64,000 nt of DNA from Edolisoma coerulescens (GCA_013397115.1 VWZW01002568.1:907181-971180); one strand, 5' to 3'; counted from the first letter of the stretch, positions 36,566 through 48,450 are shown. Program-made: numbers and translations. The notes: generated by a model not told the origin, from the letters alone.

Positions 36566-37145
36566 ATAGAATCATAGAACCAGAGAATGGTTGGAATTGG
36601 AAAAGACCTTAAAGATCATCTAATTCCAGCCTCCTGCAATGGGCAGGGACATATTCCAGGTTGCTCCAAGCCCCATCCAGCCTGGCCTTGAACAATTCCA
36701 GGAATGGGGCAGCCACAGCTTCTCTGGGCAGCCTGTGCCAGGGCCTCACCATCCTTACAATGAAGAAGCTCTTCCTAGTATTTAACCCTGTCTGTTTGAA
36801 GCCATTTCCCCTTGTCCTGTCACTCCAGGCCCTTGTCCCAAGTCCCTCTCCAGCTCTCCTGGAGCCCCTTTAGGCACTGTCAGAGGCTCTAAGATCTCTC
36901 TGGAGCCTTCTCTTCTCCAAGTGACCACCCCCAGCTCTCCCAGCCTGTTTCCAGAGCAGAGGGGCTCCAGCCCCTGGAACATCTTTGTGGCCTCCTCTGG
37001 ACTCACTCCAACAGATCCATGTCCTTCACATTCTGTGGATCCCAGAGTCGGATTCAGTACTCCAGGCATGGTCTCAGAAGAATGTAACAGACAGGGAGAA
37101 TCCTCTCCTCGACCTGCTGGCCTTTTGATGCAGCACAGAACACAT
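36566..37145 (-). mobile_element. CR1 LINE fragment, about 580 bp
   Basis: Opens AATAGAATCATAGAACCAGA and GGAAAAGACCTTAAAGATCA. It continues through the ORF2 C-terminal block, GAGCCTTCTCTTCTCCAAGT, CAGAGGGGCTCCAGCCCC, GTGGCCTCCTCTGGACTCAC, CAGTACTCCAGGCATGGTCT and CTCCTCGACCTGCTGGCC. It ends near TTTTGATGCAGCACAG. Collinear with the consensus; the frame is broken; 5'-truncated. Confidence 0.94.
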
Positions 37146-37400
37146 GGCTGCCATCTAAATCTAACACTGGGGAAAGCTGTGCATCAAACGTTTACCCAAG
37201 CCATTGTAGTCTCAAAGGAACAAACTTCATCTACTGCCAGCCCAGCATCACTGTTCCTAAGCAGAGATTGAGCTCCCTACTCCCCAGGCAGCAGTCCCAA
37301 TTGCACTGACAGACCTGCCCAGATAGGTGGTGCACTGATTTCCCTGAGTATTGTGATTTTCTCAGGATGTTTCCATGGGTGGTAAAAAAAATTATGCAGT

Positions 37401-37531
37401 TAGAATCACAGAATATTTTGAGCTGGAAGGGGTCTCCAAGGGACAGCTAGTCCAACCCGTCTGCAAAAGAACAGGGACATATTCAACCAGACCAGGTTGC
37501 TCAGAGCTCACTCCAACCTGGCCTGGAACAT
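37401..37531 (-). mobile_element. CR1 LINE, short 3' fragment
   Basis: TAGAATCACAGAATATTTTG, then GAGCTGGAAGGGGTCTCCAA, CAGCTAGTCCAACCC, and ACCAGGTTGCTCAGAGC...CAACCTGGCCTGGAACA. It breaks off within the ORF2 C-terminal coding block and runs straight into copy B of the unnamed repeat. Confidence 0.9.
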
Positions 37532-37665
37532 TTGCAGCTCTTTGTGGGAACAAATAGTGTGATGTGTGCTATGTTCTGCTAAAACACCTCTCAAAAATTA
37601 CGTCCCTGAGAATTTTGGAAAACTGTTCAAAACTCTCTGGACTGAGAAGAAATGAGCTGTAAGAG
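37532..37665. repeat. Unnamed dispersed repeat, copy B
   Basis: Partner of the block at 35125-35275. It begins TTGCAGCTCTTTGTGGGAAC and contains GATGTGTGCTATGTTCTGCT, then ACGTCCCTGAGAATTTTGG. The CR1 that precedes it is truncated at a different consensus position than the CR1 next to copy A. The two junctions are therefore not one simple segmental duplication. Confidence 0.6.
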
Positions 37666-40600
37666 TAAGGCCGTCATGAGAGGATCCCTGAAACCCTGGT
37701 GCCAGCAAAGCCGAATTCCTGTTATATACACCAGGTTCCTTCTAACCCCTTTCAGCCTCCACTTGTTTATTATTCTTCCCCGGTTTACAAGCTCCAAAGA
37801 GACTTGACATGGATTATTATACACAAGAAGGCTCAATGCATCTTGAGATGGATTATTTCCTTCCTTCAGAGCTACAAGAAGGCTGGAGTTGCTCATGGTT
37901 TGGTATCTTTTGACATTTCACTGCAAAAGCTTACTTTTAGCACAGTGAGGCTGCAGTGTGGTGAAGTCTGACCAACACAGGCCCATTTACCTGCTGGCGT
38001 CTCCAGCACCCGGGTCCATAATGGGGTTTGCTGTTGCTGTCGTGCCTTACATCTGGTTTTGCTGTTTAGAATGTGCTAATTCTGAACTACAAGAGCACTG
38101 AGAGTTGTTATAGTGTCCATTCCTGTGAGGTGGCCCCATTTTCCACAAGGACCATATGATGAAGAATAAGGAGTAAGACGGAAGGGGAAAAAAAGTAACT
38201 GGAAAAAGCAAGCAAAAACCTGTTGTTTAACATGGTTTGTTTACTTGTTTGCTGAAGTAAATAATTTCTAAACTATGCAATCAGTGAGCATTTGGAGGTT
38301 TGAAATAATATTTAGGCTCATGGATGCCCGAGCCATTTATTGAGACTTTCAGGGCTCAGACCTGTCAGACAAATGGACTTGTCTGAGTCTGTCTGTATTT
38401 CATGCAGAAACTGGGGAAGCTCCAGTTTTCCTAAATGAAAACTCTCCTTTTGAGTATCTGAATTGAAGAAAATTGGTAATGACTTAAAGATGATCTCGAA
38501 TCAGATGGAAAATGAAAATTTCACTGGGGAAGATTTGCTATTAGCATTTATTACAACTCTAATAGTGTGTCATGGCTCAGAGAGCCCAATGAGGACAGGC
38601 TGCACCATGCAAAGTCATTGGTAGTGAGTCTGGAGCACACAGGTCACTTTTAAGTTATCCAGCCACCAAAAAGAATTGGATCCTGTTTAAAAAACAGGTT
38701 TTGGTAAGATTACCTTGATTGTAAAATGATGTTCTTGAAAGTTGCATCTAAATCTTACTGTGCTGTGCTGTCAGAGTCCAAGCAGATTTTTCTCCAGTGG
38801 TGCTGAGGCACTTTATGTACATATTCTGATAAAAACCAGCAAGCAGGACTCATTGCAAATTAACATTTCCAGTGCACCATACAGAATTCAGCCTTCTGGA
38901 TTATTCCATTTTCCAGTGAAGTACAGATTACAATACAGCATGTGTTCTGTTTTTAAAGCAATTATGCTTAAATATACTTGTTCTTCAGTTTAATTTTCCT
39001 TCTGAAAGCACAGCAGTCGTCTTCTATCAACAAATCCATTCCAGAATGTTTTGCTAGCAACTGTTGCTAAGACTTTTTTCATCCAAATTAGAAGCTTGAG
39101 AGGGATATGATCAACTCTCAAGCATGGCAAGAGACATTCACCAGTAGCTAAAATACACAGTGAGCAAAATATCTGCCCTTTGGATGTTTTTAAAACAAGG
39201 CAAAGCCATCATAGCTTTAGGACATGAACTTCATCTGCTTCTCATCCTGGAAAAGCAGGAGTCATTCTAGTCTAGCAATGCTTTCAGACAGGAAGGAGCA
39301 GGTCTCTGGTCCAAGCAATCAATGGCCATGCGACAAGGATGACTGGAAGAAACCCCTTCATTGGCATTATGTGACAGAATTGGGGTGTGGACTGCAAAAA
39401 TGCAATTATAAAAGGTTTCCTCTGAAAACTGAGGCCTGCATTTGGTGTCTTCTCCTGTATCCCCATTGCTGCCCTGGCAGATGCCAGGTGTCACCTTGGG
39501 GCAGCTTTGGCTGGGGATGCCACGTAGCCATGGGTCTGTACCCAGAACCAAAAGCAAACCGTGTAAGAAAGCGGCAAAGCAGACACCAAACCCCCTAGTG
39601 TTGAGGCAAGGCACCATTTCATTTTGATTTAATTGTTTTACCTTTAATTGTTTTACCAATCACTGGAAAACACTTGCTTTTTCCATTCTCCTTTTTTTTT
39701 TTTCTCATTTTATCCTCACCCCATTGCAGGGGGTCAAGCAGAATAAACAAGCCTGTGCACTGCTGGTTGCCAAGATTTTGGGCTTGCAACCCAACCATTG
39801 CACTACACACATGTCCCTGTTCCTTAACCAGTTACAAACAATAATGATTGTTACTAGTCAGCATTTTAGCATGGCCCATTCTCGCTGTGCACACATGTCT
39901 ACGTGATTCATGAGGTCTGGACTGCTTCTGAGGTCTGCTGCAAGAGCTGTTTCAGGTGGCTCTGATGTTATCAGGAGTAGCTGGAGAAACAAAGGCCTTT
40001 CTACAGAAAAATTGGCAGGTAAGGAAATAAGGAAATTATTTCCAACTCATTTGTTTTAAGGTATATTTATCATACTCAAATCTAAGCATATTGATTTATA
40101 TTATGGCTTTGGCATCATAAACATTTGATAGGATTATTTATTAACATTGAGCTGTTCTTTTTTGGCGTTCCAAAACAAACTTCTGAGGAAATATGTAAAC
40201 ACACACACACGCTACACAATTGGCTGACTCCAGCTCACCTCCTCAACACAACTGGATTTGTATGAATTTCCACATCTTCCATAAAGCAATCCAGCAGTCA
40301 GGGGTGCAGACAGATCACAGAATCAGGCTTCTGAGCTAAAGCTACAAAAGGACCTGAGTGCTACTTCCAACATGGTATTTCACAGGGATCCTTCAAATTC
40401 CTGTGGCTGAGGGCTGTGAACACCCACATTAGTGCTGGCAAACCCTGTGGGCCTTGAGTCTCCACCAGAGAAACGACACCAGCCTTGAAGCTGTCATCCT
40501 GCTGAGCCCCCTGTGCCACATCTGAGGCAAAGCAGAGCTCTCAGGCTGCTCCTTCCTCGAGGACCTGCTCCAGGGAACGTTGTACTTTGAGCACAGTTAT

Positions 40601-40974
40601 TGTACGTCTCTGGGCACAGTTGTTATGCTTGGCTTTGCCTCAGCCAGAGGGTAGCAATGGAACTTTCTGATGTTGCCACATGTGCCCCACCATATCCCAC
40701 AGGCCAGTGACTGAACTGGACAGGTTTCCTGCTCATTTGCCAGCTCCACCAAAGAGATGCTCAGAAAACTACCCCAAAAGTCAAGGTGTGGGTTAAAGTC
40801 CCTCAAATGAGTGTAGGGGATGTCTGAGAAGAAAATTCTCCACGTTTCTCTTTCAGTGTCAAAAAACAATTTATTGTGCTTCAAGTTTCCATAAAATTGG
40901 GCTAATGTGACACAGGTACCTAATCTAGAAAATGATTTAGAGCTGGAAACCCCAGCTAAAGACTCCCAGATAGC
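37666..40974. other. Long repeat-poor noncoding stretch
   Basis: About 3.3 kb with no recognised element. A T12 run lies at 39692-39703 and a short (AC)6 at 40199-40210. Overlapping open frames of 124 and 130 codons on opposite strands at 39.2-39.7 kb show no family resemblance. Confidence 0.5.
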
Positions 40975-41118
40975 CATAGAATCACAGAATCACAGAATCA
41001 TTAAGGCTGGAAAAGACCTCCAAGGTCAGCAAGTCCAACCTTCAACCAAATCCCACCAGGAACACTAAACCATATTGCAAAATGCCACATATAATTTTTT
41101 TTTTTTTTTTGAACACCA
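40975..41118 (-). mobile_element. CR1 LINE 3' fragment (CATTAAGGCTGGAAAAGACC type)
   Basis: Opens with CATAGAATCACAGAATCACA, then ATCATTAAGGCTGGAAAAGA, CCTCCAAGGTCAGCAAGTCC, and AAATGCCACATATAA, followed by a T run and GAACACC. The third CR1 3' type in the window, shared with 57033. It is 5'-truncated. Confidence 0.9.
41095..41110. repeat. Poly-T run (T16) expanded inside a CR1
   Basis: In the CR1 consensus a short T run precedes GAACACC at this position. Here it has grown to sixteen T. It therefore looks like slippage of a native run rather than the tail of another insertion. Confidence 0.8.
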
Positions 41119-41305
41119 TGTCTTCCTTCATCCAGGAGCTTGAACCTTGGAGCCCTGAGTCTTGCCCATCTTCCTATTTTCTATTGGTTTCCCCAGGTAT
41201 TTTTAAGCTCTCCTTTCTGTTTTGGGCTAATCCTGTCCATTCATGTAATCTGCTTACAGAGATCCTGAGTGATGCCTGGAACAGCCCGAGTCTGCACACA
41301 GATCT

Positions 41306-41412
41306 AGTTTTAAGTGACTTTTCCAAGAGTAGGAAGAAAGTGAATGCAAGAGCCAGGAATGGAAGCCAAGTTTCTTGTTTCATAAACTCCTGAGTTAACC
41401 ACTTCTGCTCAT
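41306..41412 (-). mobile_element. MIR-like SINE remnant
   Basis: TTTTAAGTGACTTTTCCAAG, then GCAAGAGCCAGGAATGGAAG, CCAAGTTTCTTG and CTCCTGAGTTAACCACTTCT. These follow the reverse complement of MIR (AAGTGACTTGCCCAAGGTCA, CAGAGCCAGGAATAGAACCC, TCCTGACTCC, CTAACCACTA) in the right order and spacing. It is highly diverged. Confidence 0.5.
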
Positions 41413-43461
41413 AAGAATGAAGCACAAAAAGAACACAACAAAGGGGAGTGAGAAGGAAAGCTTTCAAAGAATCAAGCCCAACATCACCCATTCAGATTTC
41501 TTGAATGCCTTGTGTTGCCAAACATTTATTGCTTTGAGCACTGCTGGAATTCTCTAAGCTGGTGGATAATTTTCCCCACAAATTTTATTACTGTAGAATT
41601 CGATTCTGTTACCATTATGCATCTTGGTCAGCCCCACTTTTACCCCTAAGGCTGAAAAGAGCCCTTAAGCTCTAAGGGGACAGAAGACTGCCAAGTGCAG
41701 AAACTTTTATTCTGTTTCCTTTTCCTTGAGAAAAAAAGGAAATAAGCAGATGAAATGCACATTGCTCCCTGAGTTTTTTCTTTTTAAAGAAATTTTCCTT
41801 CCCTTGTGATGCTCATTTTTCCCTGCTGTACTACCCAGGACAAGGTAACACTGACTATGAACCAGATCCAGTGAGAAATTCTCCCCTCAGATCATTTTCC
41901 TGCCAGGAAAGGCAGGTTTGCTCCTATCTGAATCGTTCCTGGAGGTGGTTTGGTTTTGGCAAATCTTGCAGGAGACCTAAACAAGAAGTTGGACTGAAAA
42001 TTTGTGTATTTTCTTTTGGCTCAGAAGGATGCTTCTGACTCTTCAGTTGCAGATTCAAGAAGGCTTGATGAGGACCATGGTGCTCAGTGACCACAGTCTG
42101 TGGGTCTTTCAGAAAGGAAATCTGGTGGCAAATAGGATTGGGTCTATATTTGATGAGGTTCTTTGAGGTAAAACAGAAAATGAGAGGATATCAAGACAGA
42201 CTTTTTAACCACAATTTAATATGCATGAAAGTAATTTTCACAGCAGTTGCTACAATGAGAGTCTACACATTTTTAAACAGCCATCTTCTCTATTTCCTGG
42301 AGAAGGAAAAATACCTAAATGAATAAAACCAACAGCAATGAAGGAGAAGTAGTCTTCTGGCTTCTGATCAGCAAGTGGAAAAAGAGATATCTAAAAAAAG
42401 GTGGCTCCTGTACAACACAGGGGAGAAGGAAACTCCAGTAAACAAGAGAAAACAGACCTATTTGGAAACAGGCCCCCCCAGCAGCACTCTGGATTGGAAG
42501 GTAAGTGGTGAGAATGGGAGAGCTGCAGAGAAGACTGGAAGAACTGAAAAACTCGAAGAAAACCAAGGGGAATTGAATCAAAACAACAGTCTGCTTATAA
42601 AAGTAAACAGAGGGGGAAGGGAGAGCATGCAAAGGGAAAACAGATGCACAGTGAGACGGTGCTCAAGAGACAGAGGGAGATGAAAGCAGTCTAAAACAAG
42701 AGGGAAACTTGGAGGGGAAACAAAGGAACAACCAAAAAATCCAACAAAAATGTTAGCAGCAATGCCTTGGTGACCTTCACACAGCGAGATGCCTCTGTTT
42801 GTACGGGCCCTGGGGAGGCTGGTGACATTTTATTGACACAGAAGGGTTTGCCATGAGGAGAACACTGAAGAACTCAAAATACAGTAATGCTGTCTTACTC
42901 ATGATTGGTTTTAAAGTCTCCTCCCTGCTTTGTCTCAGTCTTATAGATCTGAGAGGGAACAGATGAGGAGGAACTGTGAAATTGGGTCAGGGTACCCCTC
43001 TGAGGTCTGGCTTCCACCTAGAGGATCCAAAGACAGTCCAATCCACCATCGGAAGCTGAGCATCCTCTTCCAGTGGGCTCTGGGTGCACATAAATCCCAT
43101 AGGCTTGAACCCATAAGGTCTACAAAATCATGATTTCCACGCATAGGTTAGGTTATTTGTAGGAGTGTGTCCTCGCTGTTAAATAGATGCACAAAAATAA
43201 CCTGTCACGGATAAAATTGCTCTCTGGTTTCTGTGGAACTTGTTAGAAACCCACAGTGGTTCTGAGTCCTGCGAACAAGAGCAGAAGGTGTTCTGATGTG
43301 AGAAGTTCCTCTGAGCTTTAAATCAAAAGGATTAGAGTCTTACGAGGTTGTTCTGGGAAGCTGTGCAAGGAGGTTTAAAATATTGCTCTTCCCGCTGTCT
43401 GTCCTCGTCCTCAGGCAGCTCATTTTGGTGAGTCAGTACAAACTGACTCACTTTTACACAG
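41413..43461. other. Noncoding stretch
   Basis: No recognised repeat or exon. 42.3-42.8 kb is purine-rich on the + strand, which explains the overlapping charged open frames there (102-105 codons). Confidence 0.5.
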
Positions 43462-43765
43462 ACTGTATAGGATAAGGGGGAATGGCTCTAAAGTAAAAGA
43501 GAGATTTAGATTAAATGTTAGGAAGAATTCTTTCCCTGTGAGGTTGGTGAGGCCCTGGCACAGGTTGCCCAGAGAAGCTGTGGCTGCCCCATCCCTGGAA
43601 GTGTTCAAGGCCAGGTTGGATGGGTTTCTGAGCAACCTGGGTTAGTGGAAGGTGTCCCTGCCCATGGCAGGGGGCAGAACGAGATGATCTTTCAGGTCCC
43701 TTCCAGCTAAAACCATTCCATGATTCTATGATTCCGTGACTCTATGATTCCATGGCTCTATGATC
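43462..43765 (+). mobile_element. CR1 LINE, 3' fragment with expanded tail
   Basis: Starts GTATAGGATAAGGGGGAATG, then GAGAGATTTAGATTAAATGT, GAGGCCCTGGCACAGGTTGC, CCCAGAGAAGCTGTGGCTGC and CCCTTCCAGCTAAAACCATT. It ends in at least five imperfect copies of an 8-9 base unit (CTATGATTC, CCGTGACTC, CCATGGCTC) from about 43718 to 43765. CR1 normally ends in two to four such units, so the tail has grown. Confidence 0.95.
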
Positions 43766-45149
43766 ACAGCAAGGCATGGTAGGCAGAAAGGGCGTGTGCC
43801 TCCTTTGCCCAGACTCTGTGGCACATGTTTGACTCGTTCCCTTTCAGAGTTTAAGGATTTCCAGAGCTTTAGATGCGTCTCATTGACAGCATCAGCAAAA
43901 AGAGCAAATGACTGGGTCTGGAAGGCCAAAGGTGTTCTCAGAGGGAAAACTCAACATCTTGCTCAGAATTATGATTTTGGGTTAGTGCTGTAGCATTAAG
44001 TGATGCTGCTGTGTTATTCCCCTGTAGTAAAAAAGCAGAGGATTTACAGACCAGACTTTTATCTTCTTCCAGCTTTCATCTCTCCAGTTTGTCTCACTGA
44101 CCTCAAAGGTTATGTCTCTGTTAATAAAACAACCACTGCCAAGAGTCATTCCTGTGCTTGGAAACTGACACTCTGGTTACCTCCATCCTGTTAAACTCTC
44201 AACTTTAAAACTGCATCCAGCCATCTGTTGGAAGTGGTCCTAGGAGTGTGCCTGTTCCTGCAGCATCCTTGGGAGGAGTGGGAGAGACATGGCAGCCTGG
44301 CAAGAGCCACTCTGGCATCATGACAAGGGAGCACCATCAGGGAGGTCTGTCCAAGGACCTGGTTGTCCCTGATGTGACCAAGGTAAAGAGCAAACTGTCC
44401 TGTGACTGCTCATCTCTGTCCATTAGTACTCACTATGCTGATCTCAAAACCAATAGAAAACGGTTGTACCTGCCAGAAATAAGCCCCAAACCTGGTACAA
44501 TTTCCTTCATTAAAAAAAAAAAAAAAAATCCTAAATCCTTTTAGGACAAATCCCCAAAGACATATATAATTTCCTCACCTTGTAAAATTTCACTGGTTTA
44601 CCCCAAACTATGATGTTTGCCAGTAGAATTTTGGAACAAAATAAAATCTCTGTCCAAACACAAGAGGGGTAAAATTCCAGTTTCTCCTTTCTGTTTTGTT
44701 TAGAGAAAGTAATGAGCTTTTTGTCAGAACCAAACTCCCTCATAGCTTGTCTCCTAGAAATGAATTTTTGGATCATTTTTGTTAAAAGGAACAAACTCCA
44801 CATCCAACAACTTTTGGATTTAGGACTTAGGTGTGGGCCTATTAACAAGTTAGGAATGCACATGATGCTAGGTTAAAGATCCAGACTTGCCCAAATGTTC
44901 AGGGAGTGATCAGATCTGTGGTTTTGGTTCAGCTCCATCCCTGGTTTAGAGGGAGGGAAGTAGTTTGGACTTTGCTGATAAAAGAAACTCACACTTGCAT
45001 CACTTTTTGCTGGTAATATGCTAAATACACCGCAGCAGATTCATAGGGCAAGGAAGCATTTCAGGCATGGCAGTGAGTTAACTGAAAGGAACCATAGGAA
45101 ATATATACCAGAAGTTAATTTTTTCCAGTTCTTTTCCAGCTCTGCACCC
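43766..45149. other. Noncoding stretch with an A17 run
   Basis: No recognised gene or transposable element. A17 occurs at 44512-44528, without a visible SINE body or target duplication. Confidence 0.5.
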
Positions 45150-45660
45150 TGCCTGCGTTAGCTCTTGTGCCGGGTGGCTTATTTTCACTCAGAGCTGTTT
45201 TGGAATCATTATAAAACACAACTGGTGTGCCACAAGGACGTGGGGAGTCTCTCAGCTTATATTTTGCAGATGTCCATAATTTAACTGGACCAGCAGGTGA
45301 CTAGGATTCCAAAGTCACCTCACGATGGTGATCAGCTCATGAACGTGGGCAGCTCACAGCAACACATCGAGCCCTGCCCTCCACCGCTTTCCATCAAGCC
45401 TGCCATGGATATTAGATGTTCTCTGCCTGAAATCTGTCCCTTGAGGTTGAATTTCAAAATCTAATTGTGCCTCCTGGCCCTAAAAAAATGTGTCAATCCA
45501 GCTAGGCGGTGGTTTTGCTTAAAGGTAAAGCAGTCCAAGGAGTTTTCAGGTCTGGATGCAACAATCGGCGATTATGGAGTTTATCCTGACATTTATTAGT
45601 TGTTAATGGCAGTGCTTCCAGAGAGCTAAGCACATTCCAGGCAGCCACACAGCATCCTTG
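45150..45660. promoter_or_regulatory. Possible conserved noncoding element (weak)
   Basis: A repeat-free block with scattered CpG and words typical of regulatory DNA: CTTGTGCCGGGTGGC, AATCATTATAAAACACA, CATAATTTAACTGG, CAATCGGCGATTATGG and TTATTAGTTGTTAATGG. The hexamer-like pair ATCGGCGATT is close to palindromic. No coding frame is evident. The judgement rests on texture alone. Confidence 0.18.
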
Positions 45661-46267
45661 GACTGCACCAGCTGGCAGTTTAAGAACATGCAAACACTAA
45701 AGGAAACAGCAACAATAAAAAGGTGTTTTTAAAGTTGGGAGTTTTCCCCTTGTCATTAAAGCTCATTTGAGTCACTACTTGTCAGAGGGTGGCAGTTTCT
45801 CAGAGGTGGAAATATCCATGGGGAAGGGAGCTGCAGGATGACCTGGATGGGCATGGTGAGGTCATTTGGAGCCTGGGCTTGACTGCCTGCAGGTGTAGGG
45901 AGTGCCAAAACCAGCAAGGATTTTTCTATAGTCTGGGCAAAAAACCCGCTACTTGGACAAAGAGCCTTGGTGACAGTGGCAGAAATTGTGGCCAAGAAGG
46001 ACAGCAGCAGAGAGAGAGGAAAAATAGCAACTCAGGAAATTCCACTGAGCAGTGGTGCCCCTCTGAAATGCCAGTGGTGCTGGGACCATCTGTGACGGCT
46101 GGTGATCCTGAAACCATGGGAATACTGCAGCTCCTTTTCCACTAGAAAACAAAATCCTGAAAGGCTGAGATCCTTTTGGGCACTCCTGCCCATCACTGTC
46201 TTGTGCTGTCCTGGAACCAAGGATGGAGGAAGGATTTGGATGTCCCTTGGGTCTGGCCAGCCTGATA
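45661..46267. other. Noncoding stretch
   Basis: Nothing recognised. Overlapping open frames on both strands, the longest 118 codons, show no family resemblance. Confidence 0.5.
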
Positions 46268-46402
46268 AATCATAGAAACATGGAATCCTAGAATGGCTTA
46301 GGTTGGAAGGTCTCTATTAGAGATCACCTCGGTCCAGCCCCCTGCCGTGGCCAGGGACACCTTCCACTAGACCAGGTTGCTCAGGGCTGCATCCAGCCTG
46401 GA
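46268..46402 (-). mobile_element. CR1 LINE, short 3' fragment
   Basis: AATCATAGAAACATGGAATC, GGCTTAGGTTGGAAGG, then GTCCAGCCCCCTGCCGTGGC, and CCACTAGACCAGGTTGCTCA, ending around ATCCAGCCTGGAGTCC. About 135 bp, 5'-truncated. Confidence 0.9.
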
Positions 46403-46759
46403 GTCCTAAATGACACCCTGAGACAAGTGAGCATTACAGGGCAAAGAAAAGTCACTGAAACTCCGTTTTGGCTTCTCCAGCATGGACTGAGTCATTTCTG
46501 AGCAGAGCTTTTCACTCACCCAACGATTCTTTTCCCTATTCCCTTGGAGGCTGCCATGTAACATGACAAAGCCTTTTCTCTTCTTCCAGAAGAAAAGTTT
46601 CTTCCAGCAGATAAGAGAAACCTCTCATTGCAGTGACTCTCACTATGGCAGAGACAAGTGGATGGACTGCATGGGGAAAAGATCAGGCAGCTAAACACAT
46701 CACTTTAGTCCTTCAGTATGTATTTATTGATTGTGGGGTTTTCTCCTAAGTCCAGAACC
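46403..46759. other. Noncoding stretch
   Basis: Nothing recognised. Confidence 0.5.
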
Positions 46760-46862
46760 TGAAATTCAATTCTGAACTCTTCATCTACCTGACTTGGGTA
46801 GGGCTTTTGACCTCTCAGGGCTTTTCCATTTGTAAAGTACAGGTAACAATACCAGGTAGCCT
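46760..46862 (+). mobile_element. MIR-like SINE remnant
   Basis: GACTTGGGTAGGGCTTTTGA, CCTCTCAGGGCTTTTCC, and ATTTGTAAAGTACAGGTAAC then AATACCAGG. This follows the MIR order GACCTTGGGCAAGTTACTTAACCTCTCTG...TTCCTCATCTGTAAAATGGGGATAATA. About 100 bp recognisable. Confidence 0.6.
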
Positions 46863-47561
46863 CAGTAAATGCAGGAAATGCCCCCCTGAAGTAATTTGCA
46901 GATCAGAGAGAACAGTATCAATATCCAGAGACTGCAAAGGACTGTGTAGAAATGGTTTTAAATAATAATTTATTACTTTCTTGGGGTAACCCCATATTTC
47001 AGAGTTATCTCACACCATACCCTGTGCCTCTTCAGAATAAAGCAGTGACACTGGAAACAAAACCCAAGTCAGATCCTGATACACAGATCTCTGCCATTTC
47101 CAATAAACTTTAAAAATTATTTAAATTATTTATACTCATTGTTTTACAATAAAGGAGACTGCTACCAGTGCACATCCTCTAACAGACCCCCAAACACTGA
47201 ATTCCTCCTGGCAAATACCCTATATACAGACAAACTACTTTTAACTGAATTTATGATAACTACATAAGCTTTTAACCATGTGGCTGCTCTGAGTGCCCGT
47301 GCCACAGCACAGGTGTGCTGAAAGGGGCCCTGGATAAGCCCTTCTCCACAGATGAACCTGTCTGCTTCCCTGGGTGATGGCAGCAGCCACTGCTGCTCAG
47401 ATCTACTGCTCCAGGCTGCTCCCAGACTGCCAAAGGCATTGGTTATGTCTCTCTGTGCTCCTTTTATTTGCAGCCATAAAGAGCAGGGACTTTAAAATAC
47501 GTAATAAATCAACAGATAATCACAGATGTGTCAGCCCAGACCCAACATCACCTTTCGGGTC
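46863..47561. other. Noncoding stretch
   Basis: Nothing recognised. A+T-rich at 46960-47280. Confidence 0.5.
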
Positions 47562-48450
47562 CTAAATCCAGTCTGTTAAGGCAGGAACCTCAAGAGGCTG
47601 CTGAGTCTGAGCTGGGGCACTCCCACTGAACACAGCAGCAGCCCCAAAAGGGTGGAAATGGCTCGGCTTGAAAGTTTTACAAGTGCTTGGGAGGGATGAG
47701 GGCTTGTGAGAGCCAGACAAGATGCCTGGGAGCTTAAACAATGCTGAGTGTGGCTCCAAAAGCACTCCCTGTGGACAGCCCATCCTTTCGGCACAGCCAG
47801 AGATCACCCGCACGCCTTCAGAGCCCGTCGCACGCCCCGCGTTGCACTGATTGTGCACAGCAGCTGAGAGCTGAGCAAACAAGCAGCCTCCACTGTGCTG
47901 GATGGGGGCACATCCTGGTGTTGCTATGACATTCCTTGTCAAGTTTTCAGGCTCAAATGGATCCCACATGGGGCGAGTGCATCGGGCTCTCTTGGCAGGC
48001 GGGAGATTTGGAGGCTGGAGCACTCCCCATCTCCTGCTTGTGAAAACAAAGCATCTTTTATGTTTCCTTCCAAGCAGGACAAGGGGCTGGAATAAATCAT
48101 CAAGTGACCCAGCCACTCCCCTGCTATTATAACAAGCAGCTGGAGGGCCACCAAACCCGGGCACCGTGCTCGTCAAACAGGCGCTTTCCCGCTCGCCTTT
48201 TATTGGGATTCACTGGTGGCACTCTGGGGGTTTGTCGCTTCTTTCTTTGCCTCCTACTGTCCAGAGACACTACCAGTAAAACCCCAAGGCGATATTAAAA
48301 AGGGGAGGCTGGGCTGGCAGCCAGCTGTTGCTACCAGATGTGCCTGTGAGCATCACAGAAAAAGCCAATTTAGCCGATGCAGCCTCCTCGCAAAGTGGAG
48401 TGCATTGTTCGATGGGGCACAACAAGGAACTGCAGGAGGTTAAATAAATC
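47562..48450. promoter_or_regulatory. CpG-enriched patch with a long chance-like open frame
   Basis: CpG dinucleotides cluster at 47795-47845 (CACCCGCACGCC, CCGTCGCACGCCCCGCG) and 48150-48240 (CCCGGGCACCGTGCTCGTC, TTTCCCGCTCGCC). A minus-strand frame of about 204 codons runs 48176 to 47562 but starts at a TTG, lacks a recognised domain and is probably an effect of low stop density. Words such as CTTTTATTGGGATTCA, CTATTATAACAAGC and AGCCAATTTAGCC, together with the CpG content, suggest a promoter-distal regulatory block or a first exon I cannot recognise. Confidence 0.28.

Noticed and set aside
44512..44528. A17 run as the tail of a processed pseudogene or SINE
   Set aside because: The sequence upstream shows no recognisable mRNA or SINE body and no flanking duplication was seen.
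47562..48176. 204-codon minus-strand open frame as a gene
   Set aside because: It starts at TTG, shows no domain, lies in G+C-rich DNA where stops are rare, and no splice or promoter structure supports it. Kept only as a low-interest check.
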